A program made the translations under genes and the position numbers. Of a stretch of DNA of 8,305 nt, positions 1 through 6,669 are shown in pieces (position 1 is the first letter of the stretch; each line of letters opens with the position of its first letter). Source of the stretch: an uncultured Clostridia bacterium (GTDB lineage: Bacteria > Bacillota > Clostridia > Christensenellales > QALW01); assembly GCA_900550765.1 (NCBI GenBank), contig URTC01000064.1:1-8305 (forward strand). Direction: 5' to 3'. The notes under the pieces are model-generated. The model saw nothing but the letters and a program-made list of their open reading frames with translations, was not told the DNA's origin and did not search any database.

Positions 1-259
1 CCCGCCGTCGGAAGTACCTTCACCTTCACAGGCGGCGAACACGCCGGTAGGGCTTACCTCTACTACAGCGCCGGCAGCATCACCTGCGGGAGATGGAAAT
101 ACGGATCAAGAGAATGGAAATACGGCTACGATCATTATTGTATGCGTGGTTGCGGCGGTAGTAGTTGCCGCGGTGATCATCGGGATTGTGACTGTGAAAA
201 AGAAAAAGAGCGAAGACACTTCAGCCGAAGAACCGCAGGACGAAAATAAAAACGAATAA
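1..259 (+). CDS. C-terminal end of a membrane-anchored surface protein (5' truncated)
   Basis: Open reading frame entering from the left edge, first full codon at position 2, ending at TAA 257-259; 85 residues are visible. They consist of a Pro/Ser/Thr/Ala-rich linker (about 1-50), one hydrophobic helix (about 51-73, containing IIIVCVVAAVVVAA), a KKKK stop-transfer cluster and an acidic tail ending in KNE. This is the C-terminal architecture of the next gene (462-1397): both have TPVGL in the linker, IVCVVA in the helix, KKKK after it and an acidic Asn/Glu-rich tail, so the two are tandem paralogues. The missing N-terminal part presumably carries a signal peptide and an ectodomain, but that is inference. 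The helix-plus-lysine arrangement predicts an outside linker and a cytoplasmic tail. There is no LPXTG sortase motif. The function is unknown; a role at the cell surface is the most that can be said. A terminator follows directly. Confidence 0.85.
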   Translation, partial: PPSEVPSPSQAANTPVGLTSTTAPAASPAGDGNTDQENGNTATIIIVCVVAAVVVAAVIIGIVTVKKKKSEDTSAEEPQDENKNE

Positions 260-263
260 CTGG

Positions 264-293
264 AAAATCCCGCATTTATGCGGGATTTTTTTT
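264..293 (+). terminator. Rho-independent terminator after the first surface-protein gene
   Basis: An 11-bp perfect stem pairs 264-274 (AAAATCCCGCA) with 279-289 (TGCGGGATTTT) around a TTTA loop and continues into a T run to 293. It begins 5 nt after the stop codon. It separates the two paralogous surface-protein genes, so they are probably transcribed independently. Confidence 0.93.
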
Positions 294-397
294 ATAATGT
301 AAGGTGATTTTTGCAGTCTGTATTGGAAGGAAGGTCCCCTCCCTGTTTTGGAAAAACTTCAAAGATACATATGAAGTAAAAAATAGCCATAAAAATA

Positions 398-425
398 TTG
401 ACTTTTTGTTAAGGCGTTGTATAAT
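398..425 (+). promoter_or_regulatory. Sigma-A type promoter for the 311-aa surface protein
   Basis: TTGACT at 398-403 (5 of 6 to the -35 consensus) and a perfect TATAAT at 420-425 are separated by 16 bp. The predicted transcription start near 432 leaves a leader of about 30 nt before the ATG at 462, containing AAAGGAG at 445-451 spaced 10 nt from the start. The surroundings are AT-rich. A short inverted repeat, ACTTCA (356-361) and TGAAGT (372-377), lies 20 bp upstream of the -35 and might be an operator, but six-base arms are weak evidence. Confidence 0.8.
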
Positions 426-461
426 ATAAAAAGCGAACTCAAATAAAGGAGATGTATTGCA

Positions 462-1397
462 ATGAAAAAATGTGGATTCATAGTACTTGCGCTTGCATTG
501 GCTTTTTGCGTACTGACGCTGGGCGTCAGCGCACAGGCAGAAAACAAGCTGACGGCAACCTGGCAAAAGGGGTTTACCAGTGCGGTAGAGGTAAAAACCG
601 ATACAGATGGTACCAGCTATGTTTCGGCAACGGGCATTGAAGACGCCTGGTATTCTCCCTTTATTAATGTTTACGATGCGGTAAAGGCCGTTGTCGGCGA
701 TGAAGAGGAAGCGGAAGTCATGTTCGCTTTTGAAATGCGTGTAAAGTATAAGGATGAAGGGGATGCCGGAACACCTATAACGGCTCGTGTTATCATTCGT
801 CCCAGTGGAATGGCCGAAAGTATAAAAAATGAGGATCAGTTTGTGGAAACCTATGGCGAAGAAGGGATGTTTAAAAATGATGGCGGAAATGTAATGGGAT
901 ATTTTGATTCCAGTATGAGCACTATTGAAACAACCGAGGAATGGACGGTATTTGAGTGCTCTCATTTGATTCCCAAGACGGATCTTAATGATGCCTACTG
1001 GACGGGATGGGATCTTTGTGTGGATATGATCAGCCAGCCGGAGCTGATTTCAGCTTTGGAGTTTAGAAATGTAGGTGTGTACAGCTATGATGATTATGAA
1101 TCCATAATTCCTGAACCCACGGAGGAACCTGCTACGCCTGTGCCGCCTACTGAAAAACCTATGCCCACACAAGCGGCTAGTACGCCGGTGGGCCTTGCAC
1201 CTACCGCTACTGCTACCCAGGATTCCGCAGTTGATGGAGAGCAGGACGGTGGAAATAACACCACGACGATTGTTATTGTATGTGTGGTAGCTGTGATTGT
1301 CATTGCTGCTATTGTAGTGGGTGTTGTTGTTGCAAAAAAGAAAAAGGCCGGAGAAGATACGGATGCAACCCCGGAGAATAACGACACCAAAGAATAA
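462..1397 (+). CDS. Secreted, C-terminally membrane-anchored surface protein (beta-sandwich-like ectodomain)
   Basis: Complete 311-residue protein. Residues 1-26 form a signal peptide (MKK, hydrophobic core, cleavage likely after VSA24 or AQA26). Residues 27-212 are an extracytoplasmic domain rich in alternating beta-type stretches (MFAFEMRVKY at 87-96, TARVIIRPSG at 107-116, WTVFECSHLIP at 161-171, ISALEFRNVGVYSYD at 196-210). That pattern resembles carbohydrate-binding-module style jelly rolls, which is inference. C166 and C186 are the only ectodomain cysteines and could form a disulfide. Residues 216-269 are a Pro/Thr linker. Residues 270-291 are one transmembrane helix, followed by KKKK (292-295) and an acidic cytoplasmic tail. 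The start is fixed by AAAGGAG 10 nt upstream and by the signal peptide. It has its own promoter and terminator and is a paralogue of the truncated gene upstream. A glycan- or surface-binding role is plausible but no family was recognised. No catalytic motif and no LPXTG are visible. Confidence 0.9.
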   Translation: MKKCGFIVLALALAFCVLTLGVSAQAENKLTATWQKGFTSAVEVKTDTDGTSYVSATGIEDAWYSPFINVYDAVKAVVGDEEEAEVMFAFEMRVKYKDEGDAGTPITARVIIRPSGMAESIKNEDQFVETYGEEGMFKNDGGNVMGYFDSSMSTIETTEEWTVFECSHLIPKTDLNDAYWTGWDLCVDMISQPELISALEFRNVGVYSYDDYESIIPEPTEEPATPVPPTEKPMPTQAASTPVGLAPTATATQDSAVDGEQDGGNNTTTIVIVCVVAVIVIAAIVVGVVVAKKKKAGEDTDATPENNDTKE

Positions 1398-1410
1398 GAG
1401 GATTTGAGTG

Positions 1411-1445
1411 GCAGCCTTTGTTTTTGCAAAGGCTGCTTTGTTTTG
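1411..1445 (+). terminator. Rho-independent terminator after the 311-aa surface protein
   Basis: A 10-bp perfect stem pairs GCAGCCTTTG (1411-1420) with CAAAGGCTGC (1427-1436) around a six-base loop, followed by the T-rich tail TTTGTTTTG. It starts 13 nt after the stop codon and closes a single-gene transcription unit together with the promoter at 398-425. Confidence 0.92.
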
Positions 1446-1750
1446 TAAAAATGGTTAGGTATGGGAGAATTTACGGAAGAATTTTTATTGTGCCAGTTTC
1501 ATGCTTTAGCGCTGGAAGGGCGCCGCGGGCAGTAGCGCTTCATCGCCTGAAAGGGGCTTTTATCAACCTGCTGTGTCGGCTTCCTAACGGAATGGCAGCA
1601 AAATTGCTGGAGGATGACGATAAGATGGATTACGGGGCAGAACTGTGCACAAGAGAGCACTGGTTATAATCTGGAAGCGGACGAAACTGTTGGTTTATGC
1701 ATATGGGGAAGGCGGAAAAAGAGCGGATCCTTTGGAAAAAATTTAAAAGA
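1446..1750. other. Gene-free stretch between terminators; no supported gene
   Basis: About 300 bases lie between the surface-protein terminator and the convergent hairpin. Open frames exist on the plus strand (one ending at TAA 1667-1669, another opening at 1614), but none has a convincing ribosome binding site with a family-like product. The first begins inside the terminator stem of the preceding gene. A short start at 1461 (MGEFTEEFLL...) has only a weak AGG upstream and stops at 1533-1535. A perfect TATAAT at 1665-1670 lacks a good -35. The stretch could be a decayed gene or contain a small RNA; neither can be shown from this sequence. Confidence 0.5.
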
Positions 1751-1777
1751 AAAATCCCGGGATTTCCGGGATTTTTT
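1751..1777 (-). terminator. Bidirectional hairpin terminator, mainly for the minus-strand SDR/metallopeptidase operon
   Basis: A 10-bp stem pairs 1751-1760 (AAAATCCCGG) with 1766-1775 (CCGGGATTTT) around a 5-nt loop. On the minus strand it starts about 24 nt past the metallopeptidase stop (1800) and is followed by TTTTTCTTTT, the complement of 1745-1754. On the plus strand it ends in TTTTTT (1772-1777). It can therefore stop transcription in both directions, which suits its place downstream of a minus-strand operon facing plus-strand genes. Confidence 0.85.
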
Positions 1778-1799
1778 GCTGGTTTTTAATTTTTACCAA

Positions 1800-2510
1800 T
1801 CAATCTCTGTTGCGGGCGATCAGCAATAACCGAAGCAGCGTAAATAAGGTAGCAATTACACCGGCAACATAAGTCATTGCAGCAGCGCGCAGTACTGCAC
1901 GCGACCCTGATTTTTCCTCTTGGCTGACATACCCGCCGGATTCCAGGCAGGTCAGTGCGCGGGACGAAGCGTTGAACTCTACCGGAAGGGTAGTCAGCTG
2001 AAAGGCCGATACGGCCAAAAACAATGCGATACCAATATTGATAATCAGTACACTGGCTGCGCCTCCGATCAGAATACCTAAAATCACGACCGGAAAAGCC
2101 AGTGCTGAACCTAAATTGGCAACGGGCAGAATGGCATTGCGCAGTTTTATGGGAAAATACTCCGTATCGTATTGGATTGCGTGCCCCACTTCATGGGCGG
2201 CAATCCCCAGCGCAGCGACACTTGTGCCGTCATAAACACCCTTGGAAAGGCGTATGACTTTAGCTTTGGGATCAAAGTGATCGGAAAGCTGCGCGCCGGG
2301 CGAAGGCTCAATACGGATATCATAAATGCCGTTAGCTTCTAAAATTTCTTTTGCGGCCTGGGCACCGGTTTTTCCGGAGGAGGACGCTACTTTAGAATAT
2401 CTGTTATAGGCTGAACGTACGCCGATACTGGCAACAGAACCGACGATGAGGGCCGCAATGATCAGCAGCCACTGCAGTGCATAGTCGCTTGAAAAATAAA
2501 AGTAGGGCAT
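1800..2510 (-). CDS. yugP: YugP-type neutral zinc metallopeptidase, membrane protein
   Basis: The 236-residue product matches the putative neutral zinc metallopeptidase family (Pfam Zn_peptidase_2, Bacillus subtilis YugP). Visible features in order: an N-terminal transmembrane segment (about 11-30), a soluble stretch ending in LSKGVYDGTSVAALGIAAHE, the HEVGH zinc-binding motif at 106-110 (E107 catalytic), hydrophobic segments at about 127-148 and 152-172, LPVEFNASSRA at 175-185 where E178 may be the third zinc ligand, and a final hydrophobic segment at about 208-231. Length and order are normal for the family. Its natural substrates are not known; membrane protein turnover is the usual guess. 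The start ATG (2508-2510) lies only 2 nt past the stop of the SDR gene, and its AAGGAG (complement of 2520-2525, spacing 9) lies inside that gene's last codons, so translation is probably coupled. Confidence 0.93.
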   Translation of the reverse strand: MPYFYFSSDYALQWLLIIAALIVGSVASIGVRSAYNRYSKVASSSGKTGAQAAKEILEANGIYDIRIEPSPGAQLSDHFDPKAKVIRLSKGVYDGTSVAALGIAAHEVGHAIQYDTEYFPIKLRNAILPVANLGSALAFPVVILGILIGGAASVLIINIGIALFLAVSAFQLTTLPVEFNASSRALTCLESGGYVSQEEKSGSRAVLRAAAMTYVAGVIATLFTLLRLLLIARNRD

Positions 2511-2512
2511 AA

Positions 2513-3247
2513 TTATCTTCTCCTTTGGATAATATATGAAAATTCGGCAAGGATATTTTCGGGAAGGATCTTCGCGGCAATCCTTGCTATGCGAATTTTT
2601 AATGTAGGGATAATAATGATTTTTTTGCGAAACATTTTTTTCAGCGCATACCGTACAGCTTTTTCAGCACTGATGGGCTTGGAGGAGGACGAGGTTCCTG
2701 CTACGGTGTTGAATTCGGTCTCCACAGAGCCGGGACAGAAGGCAGATACGGTTACGCCCGTTCCCTTGGCTTCCCTGGCAACAGACTGTGTTAGCCGCAG
2801 CACAAAAGCCTTGCTTGCATAATAGAGTGCAAAGTACGGACCCGGCATAAAGGCCGCTGCTGAGGCAACATTTAAAATATATCCATGCTTCTGCTGTAAA
2901 AATGCTTGAAAATACAGCTTTGTTAGAATGGTCAGCGCAGTAATATTGACGTTTAAAACGGAAAGATCGTCCGTTAAACAGGTTTCCTGCATTCCGCCGA
3001 ACTTTCCCAGCCCTGCGTTGTTGATCAGAATATCTGCCTGGGGAAAAGCCTCAAACAAAGCCGTACAGCTTTTAGGGTCGGCAAGATCGGCACAGAAGAT
3101 GTGGCAGGTGTTTTTCATTTCTGCCTGAAGGGCAGATAAGCGGGTTTTGCGTCGGGCGCAGAGTACGGTATCATAGCCCATAGCATCAAGTTCACGGGCA
3201 AATGCACACCCCAGTCCGCTGCTGGCACCAGTTATGATTGCCAACAT
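2513..3247 (-). CDS. SDR-family NAD(P)-dependent oxidoreductase
   Basis: This 244-residue protein is a classical short-chain dehydrogenase/reductase with a Rossmann fold. The cofactor loop TGASSGLG is at 6-13, ARR (31-33) after strand beta-2 suggests NADP(H) preference, ADLAD is at 53-57, NNAG at 76-79, the catalytic Ser is S129 (NVASA), and the YxxxK pair is Y142/K146 (YYASK), 13 residues after the Ser as expected. PG at 172-173 follows. The basic, hydrophobic C-terminal region (KKIIIIPTLKIRIARIAAKI) resembles the DltE/YqjQ-like branch of SDRs and may help membrane association; this is inference. The substrate cannot be predicted. The start at 3245-3247 has GAAGG (complement of 3254-3258) 6 nt upstream. 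It is the first gene of a two-gene unit with the metallopeptidase and is transcribed divergently from ispE. Confidence 0.93.
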   Translation of the reverse strand: MLAIITGASSGLGCAFARELDAMGYDTVLCARRKTRLSALQAEMKNTCHIFCADLADPKSCTALFEAFPQADILINNAGLGKFGGMQETCLTDDLSVLNVNITALTILTKLYFQAFLQQKHGYILNVASAAAFMPGPYFALYYASKAFVLRLTQSVAREAKGTGVTVSAFCPGSVETEFNTVAGTSSSSKPISAEKAVRYALKKMFRKKIIIIPTLKIRIARIAAKILPENILAEFSYIIQRRR

Positions 3248-3277
3248 AGCATACCTTCATCCTTTTCTTTTTTTATT

Positions 3278-3306
3278 ATTGTACCATATATTTGTGAAAA
3301 AATCAT
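3278..3306 (-). promoter_or_regulatory. Possible promoter for the minus-strand SDR/metallopeptidase operon
   Basis: On the minus strand, TACAAT (complement of 3278-3283; 5 of 6 to the -10 consensus) lies about 30 nt before the SDR start. With a 17-bp spacer, the -35 position would be ATGATT (complement of 3301-3306), which is poor. The -10 box is credible; the -35 is not well supported. Confidence 0.4.
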
Positions 3307-3345
3307 TATGGAATGTAAAAAATCAGCTGATTTTTTTCATGGCGT

Positions 3346-3374
3346 TTGCCTTTTGGCAGCAAAAGTATTATACT
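3346..3374 (+). promoter_or_regulatory. Probable promoter for the ispE-lgt-pncB operon
   Basis: TTGCCT (3346-3351; 4 of 6 to the -35 consensus) and TATACT (3369-3374; 5 of 6 to the -10) are 17 bp apart. Transcription would start near 3381, giving a leader of under 30 nt with AAGGGGG at 3398-3404 just before the ATG at 3409. An overlapping alternative is TTGGCA (3353-3358) with TATAAC (3374-3379), whose 15-bp spacer is short. The region is shared with the divergent SDR promoter. Confidence 0.55.
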
Positions 3375-3408
3375 ATAACAAAAGATTTAAGTTTTATAAG
3401 GGGGTTGT

Positions 3409-4293
3409 ATGCAGGCGCTGACGATAGAGGCAGCGGCCAAGATCAATTGGACGCTGGATATTACGGGAACAGATGCACGGGGATATCATTTGCTGGATAC
3501 CATTATGCAGAAAATTGCGCTTTTTGATACAGTGCATATCAAAAAAACAGATGGCGGTATTCGGTTAGCCTGCAGTTCTTCGGATATCCCTACAGATGAA
3601 AGAAATACAGCGTATCAGGCAGCTCAAAAATTTTTGGAACAGACGGCGCTTTCCTGCGGCTGTGAGATTTATATTGAAAAACGAATTCCCTGCGGCGCAG
3701 GTTTGGGCGGCGGAAGTGCCGATGCTGCTGCCGTGCTTTTAGGACTGAATTGCTTATTTGGCGGACCGCTCAGCCAAAGACAGTTGGAAGTATCTGCTGC
3801 CGCTGTCGGTGCGGATGTTCCCTTTTTGCTAAGAGATGGTGCCGCCCGCGCCAAAGGGATCGGAGAAAAGCTGACGCCGTTGGAGGAAATTCCGGAACAG
3901 GTATTGCTGTGTGCCATGCAACCGAAAAGACCGGCGCCTACTGCGCTTGTATATCGGCGGTATGATGCTCTCGGCGGGATAAAACGGCCCGATAACGAAG
4001 GTTTTCTTCATGCGTTAAAAAGAGGAGATCAGAGGGCGCTTTTACACTTTGGCGGAAATGTACTGCAAAAGGCGGCACAGGAAGTCAGCGGTACGATAGA
4101 CGGCCTGCTGCAGAAAATGAAGGACAGCGGCGCGTTGTTTTACAGTATGACTGGAAGCGGAAGCGCGGTGTTCGGTGTGTTTGAAACTCTTTCAGAAGCA
4201 CGGCGTGCAGAAAGCAATTTTGATGGCTTATGGCATTGTGAGTGCAGCACGGTAAACGGAAAAATGCAAATTAAACAGGGGGAAGAAAAATGA
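3409..4293 (+). CDS. ispE: 4-diphosphocytidyl-2-C-methyl-D-erythritol kinase IspE
   Basis: IspE is the ATP-dependent kinase of the non-mevalonate (MEP) pathway; it phosphorylates the 2-hydroxyl of CDP-methylerythritol in the cytoplasm. The 294-residue product has normal length. The N-terminal AAAKINWTLDITG (8-20) holds the conserved Lys/Asn pair (K11, N13), followed by GYH (25-27). The GHMP-kinase ATP loop CGAGLGGGSADAA lies at 95-107, the probable catalytic Asp is D136 in GADVPF, and the C-terminal glycine motif MTGSGSAVFGVF is at 247-258. The usual motif has Leu where W14 stands here, outside the catalytic residues. The start is set by AAGGGGG four bases upstream (a short spacing) and by the N-terminus matching the family. 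The stop overlaps the lgt start as ATGA (4290-4293), so the two are translationally coupled. This is the first gene of the plus-strand operon and implies isoprenoid synthesis by the MEP route. Confidence 0.97.
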   Translation: MQALTIEAAAKINWTLDITGTDARGYHLLDTIMQKIALFDTVHIKKTDGGIRLACSSSDIPTDERNTAYQAAQKFLEQTALSCGCEIYIEKRIPCGAGLGGGSADAAAVLLGLNCLFGGPLSQRQLEVSAAAVGADVPFLLRDGAARAKGIGEKLTPLEEIPEQVLLCAMQPKRPAPTALVYRRYDALGGIKRPDNEGFLHALKRGDQRALLHFGGNVLQKAAQEVSGTIDGLLQKMKDSGALFYSMTGSGSAVFGVFETLSEARRAESNFDGLWHCECSTVNGKMQIKQGEEK

Positions 4294-5225
4294 ACTTTCT
4301 TTCAAAAACAGGGGTATTTATTGAAGATTTTCTGGGCATTCCCGGCTTTGATATCTACTGGTACGGCGTATGTATTGCAGCGGGTTTTTTGCTGGCCTTT
4401 TTGCTGGCTTCTTATAGCTGCAGGCGGCGAGGATATCGATCGGATCTGGCTGTTGATATGCTGATTGTGATATTGATCGGCGCGATGAGCGGCGCCAGGG
4501 GATATTATGTGGTTTTTGAATGGAATCGTTATTATGTGCCCGGTGATTTTCTTGCTACCTTAAAAAATATTGTGGATATCCGCAGCGGCGGTTTGGCAAT
4601 ATACGGCGGGATTATCGGCGGTGTCATTGCGCTGATGCTGTACTGTAGGTTTTCCAAGGAAAAATACCGGTTTTTGCAGCTGCTGGATATCTGTGCTGCA
4701 CCGCTGGCATTGGGGCAGGCTATCGGACGCTGGGGGAACTTCTTTAACCAGGAAGCACATGGGGCGCTGGTGGAAAATCCTTCGCTGCAGTTTTTCCCTT
4801 ATGCTGTTTATTTAGATGATCCCAAAGGATTGGATCCTGCGGGGTGGTACCAGGCAACGTTTTTTTATGAATCGGTTTGGTGTTTAGGTATTTGTATTTT
4901 TTTAACTTGGTTCTTTTTCAGGCAAAAATATCATGGACAGCTCACCTTGCTGTATTTTGCGCTTTACGGTTTTGAGCGCGGCATTGTGGAGTGGCTGCGC
5001 ACCGATCAGCTGACGGTGGAGAACATACCGGTATCGGCAGTGTTAAGTATTGTACTGTGTCTTGCGGCGATTGTTATTTTAGTGGTGCTGCGGATTAAAA
5101 ATTATACCACGGAAATGCCCTTGATAAGTATTGGAACAAAGAAACGGGAGACAGAAACTCCCTCCCATCCGGCAGAGCCGGAGAATTATGACGCATCCAA
5201 CGCGCCGGAAAATGAGGAGAAATAA
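4290..5225 (+). CDS. lgt: Prolipoprotein diacylglyceryl transferase Lgt
   Basis: Lgt transfers diacylglyceryl from phosphatidylglycerol to the lipobox cysteine of prelipoproteins, the first step of lipoprotein maturation at the cytoplasmic membrane. The 311-residue polytopic protein shows the Lgt signature IGRWGNFFNQEAHG at 145-158 (R147, N150, N153, E155), GGLAIYGGIIGG at 100-111, and YGFERGIVEWLR at 226-237 with conserved E229/R230. Hydrophobic segments lie at about 22-42, 55-75, 100-118, 130-145, 187-210, 215-228 and 245-267, consistent with seven membrane spans. Y105 stands where E. coli has essential H103; I believe this occurs in clostridial homologues but could not check. A hydrophilic acidic C-terminal tail (about 271-311) is longer than the core needs. 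The start overlaps the ispE stop by 4 nt, and the stop lies 1 nt before pncB. Confidence 0.96.
   Translation: MNFLSKTGVFIEDFLGIPGFDIYWYGVCIAAGFLLAFLLASYSCRRRGYRSDLAVDMLIVILIGAMSGARGYYVVFEWNRYYVPGDFLATLKNIVDIRSGGLAIYGGIIGGVIALMLYCRFSKEKYRFLQLLDICAAPLALGQAIGRWGNFFNQEAHGALVENPSLQFFPYAVYLDDPKGLDPAGWYQATFFYESVWCLGICIFLTWFFFRQKYHGQLTLLYFALYGFERGIVEWLRTDQLTVENIPVSAVLSIVLCLAAIVILVVLRIKNYTTEMPLISIGTKKRETETPSHPAEPENYDASNAPENEEK
5214..5219 (+). promoter_or_regulatory. Ribosome binding site that fixes the pncB start
   Basis: GAGGAG at 5214-5219, within the last codons of lgt, is spaced 7 nt from ATG 5227-5229. The open frame extends upstream to an ATG at 5131, but that part lies inside lgt, reads as low-complexity basic sequence and has no family counterpart. 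The 5227 start gives the usual NAPRTase N-terminus (MRNLTMMTDLYQLTM). Confidence 0.85.
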
Positions 5226-5226
5226 T

Positions 5227-6666
5227 ATGAGAAATCTTACGATGATGACGGATCTGTATCAGCTTACGATGATGAATGGGTTTTTGAAAAACGGTATGAA
5301 AGAGAATGTGGCCGTGTTTGACCTGTTCTTCCGCCCGCTTCAGAACAACAGTGTTTATGCCATTATGGCCGGACTGGAGCAGGCCATAGAGTATATTGAA
5401 AATCTTCATTTTGCCGAGGAGGATTTGAATTATTTACGCTCATTGAATATCTTTGATGAGGATTTTATGCGCTATTTAAAGGATTTTCACTTCTCCGGTG
5501 AAATTTACGCCGTTGAAGAGGGAACACCTGTGTTTCCGCGGGAGCCGCTCATTCGTGTAAAGGCGCCGATTATGGAGGCGCAGCTGATAGAAACAGCTTT
5601 GCTGAATATTATTAACCATCAAACGCTGATTGCTACGAAAGCCAGCAAGGTGACTACTGCAGCTGAGGGGGCAACGGTTTTGGAATTTGGCTTGCGCCGT
5701 GCACAGGGGCCGGATGCGGGCATTTACGGCGCAAGAGCCGCTATGATCGGCGGCTGCGCGGGTACCAGCAATGTGCTGACCGGTCAGATGTTCGATGTAC
5801 CGATTGGCGGGACCCATGCGCATAGCTGGGTCATGTCCTTTCCGGATGAACTTTCAGCTTTCCGGGCTTATGCGGAGATGTATCCCAGCGGATGTCTGCT
5901 GCTGGTGGACACTTATAATACGCTGAAAAGCGGTGTACCCAACGCGATTACGGTATTTAAAGAGCTTCGGGCTAAAGGCTATGAACCGACCGGTATTCGG
6001 TTGGATTCGGGAGATTTGGCTTACTTAAGTAAGCGTGCCAGAAAAATGCTGGATGAGGCGGGCTTTGAAAATGCAAAAATCTTTGCCTCGGGAGATCTGG
6101 ATGAAAATGTAATATGGGATTTGAAAATGCAGGGAGCCAAGCTTGATGTTTATGGCGTAGGTACAAAGCTGATCACCAGTGATGATCTTCCGGCGCTGGG
6201 CGGAGTGTATAAGCTGGCGGCGGAAGTCGTGAACGGAAAAATGATTCCGAAGATCAAAATAAGCGAAAATGCCGTAAAGGTGACAAACCCCGGTTATAAA
6301 CAGGTTTGGCGGATATACGGCAAGGCGGATGGCAAAGCTATTGCCGATTTAATTACGCTGGATGAAGAAAAAATCGATACCGGAGCGCCGCTTACTATTT
6401 TTGATCCCGTGGATACCTGGAAGAAGATGACGATTACGGATTTTACCGTAAAGCCGTTGCTGGTACCTGTGTTCAAAGAGGGAAAAAAGGTATACGATTC
6501 TCCTTCGCTGAAAGAAATACAAAAGAATTATTTTGCCCAAATGGATACGTTCTGGGATGAATATAAACGGCTTACCCGGCCCCATGTCTATAAAGTAGAT
6601 CTTTCAGATAAACTGTATCAGTTAAAACAGCAGCTGCTTGAGGAAGCCGGCGCGGAGAGGAAATAG
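5227..6666 (+). CDS. pncB: Nicotinate phosphoribosyltransferase
   Basis: PncB makes nicotinate mononucleotide from nicotinate and PRPP, coupled to ATP hydrolysis, in the Preiss-Handler NAD salvage route in the cytoplasm. From the 5227 start it is 479 residues, in the range of the longer Firmicutes/eukaryote-like NAPRTase group. Visible family motifs are TDLYQLTM (8-15), EFGLRRAQGPDAG (153-165), GGTHAHSW (194-201) where H199 is the likely phosphorylated His, VDTYNTL (227-233), IRLDSGDLAYLS (257-268), ASGDL (287-291) and YGVGTKLITS (309-318), the PRPP/phosphate-binding region. The C-terminal extension (about 400-479) fits the long form. It follows lgt by a single base and precedes the coiled-coil gene by 3 nt, so it lies in the middle of the operon. 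No truncation or frameshift is visible. Confidence 0.96.
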   Translation: MRNLTMMTDLYQLTMMNGFLKNGMKENVAVFDLFFRPLQNNSVYAIMAGLEQAIEYIENLHFAEEDLNYLRSLNIFDEDFMRYLKDFHFSGEIYAVEEGTPVFPREPLIRVKAPIMEAQLIETALLNIINHQTLIATKASKVTTAAEGATVLEFGLRRAQGPDAGIYGARAAMIGGCAGTSNVLTGQMFDVPIGGTHAHSWVMSFPDELSAFRAYAEMYPSGCLLLVDTYNTLKSGVPNAITVFKELRAKGYEPTGIRLDSGDLAYLSKRARKMLDEAGFENAKIFASGDLDENVIWDLKMQGAKLDVYGVGTKLITSDDLPALGGVYKLAAEVVNGKMIPKIKISENAVKVTNPGYKQVWRIYGKADGKAIADLITLDEEKIDTGAPLTIFDPVDTWKKMTITDFTVKPLLVPVFKEGKKVYDSPSLKEIQKNYFAQMDTFWDEYKRLTRPHVYKVDLSDKLYQLKQQLLEEAGAERK

Positions 6667-6669
6667 AAG

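Noticed and set aside
462..540. Lipoprotein signal in the surface protein (LAFC at 13-16)
   Set aside because: Phe at the -1 position does not fit a lipobox, and the hydrophobic core continues past the Cys to a normal VSA/AQA cleavage site.
276..965. Long minus-strand open frame (229 codons)
   Set aside because: It is antisense to the surface-protein gene, its promoter and its terminator, with no ribosome binding site; the plus-strand gene has a signal peptide and full expression signals.
1418..1669. Plus-strand open frame of 83 codons
   Set aside because: It begins inside the terminator stem of the preceding gene, lacks a ribosome binding site, and its product shows no family-like features.
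1697..1789. Possible 30-residue basic peptide (MHMGKAEKER...)
   Set aside because: No ribosome binding site, and half of it is encoded by the terminator hairpin and T run.
1614..1829. Plus-strand open frame of 71 codons
   Set aside because: It runs through the hairpin terminator and into the end of the minus-strand metallopeptidase, and its ATG overlaps the only purine-rich site nearby.
3234..3527. Plus-strand open frame across the divergent promoter region
   Set aside because: It overlaps the SDR start, both promoters and the ispE N-terminus in another frame; no coding features.
5131..5226. Upstream ATG extension of pncB by 32 codons
   Set aside because: The extension lies within lgt, has no ribosome binding site and no family counterpart; GAGGAG sits at the right distance from 5227.
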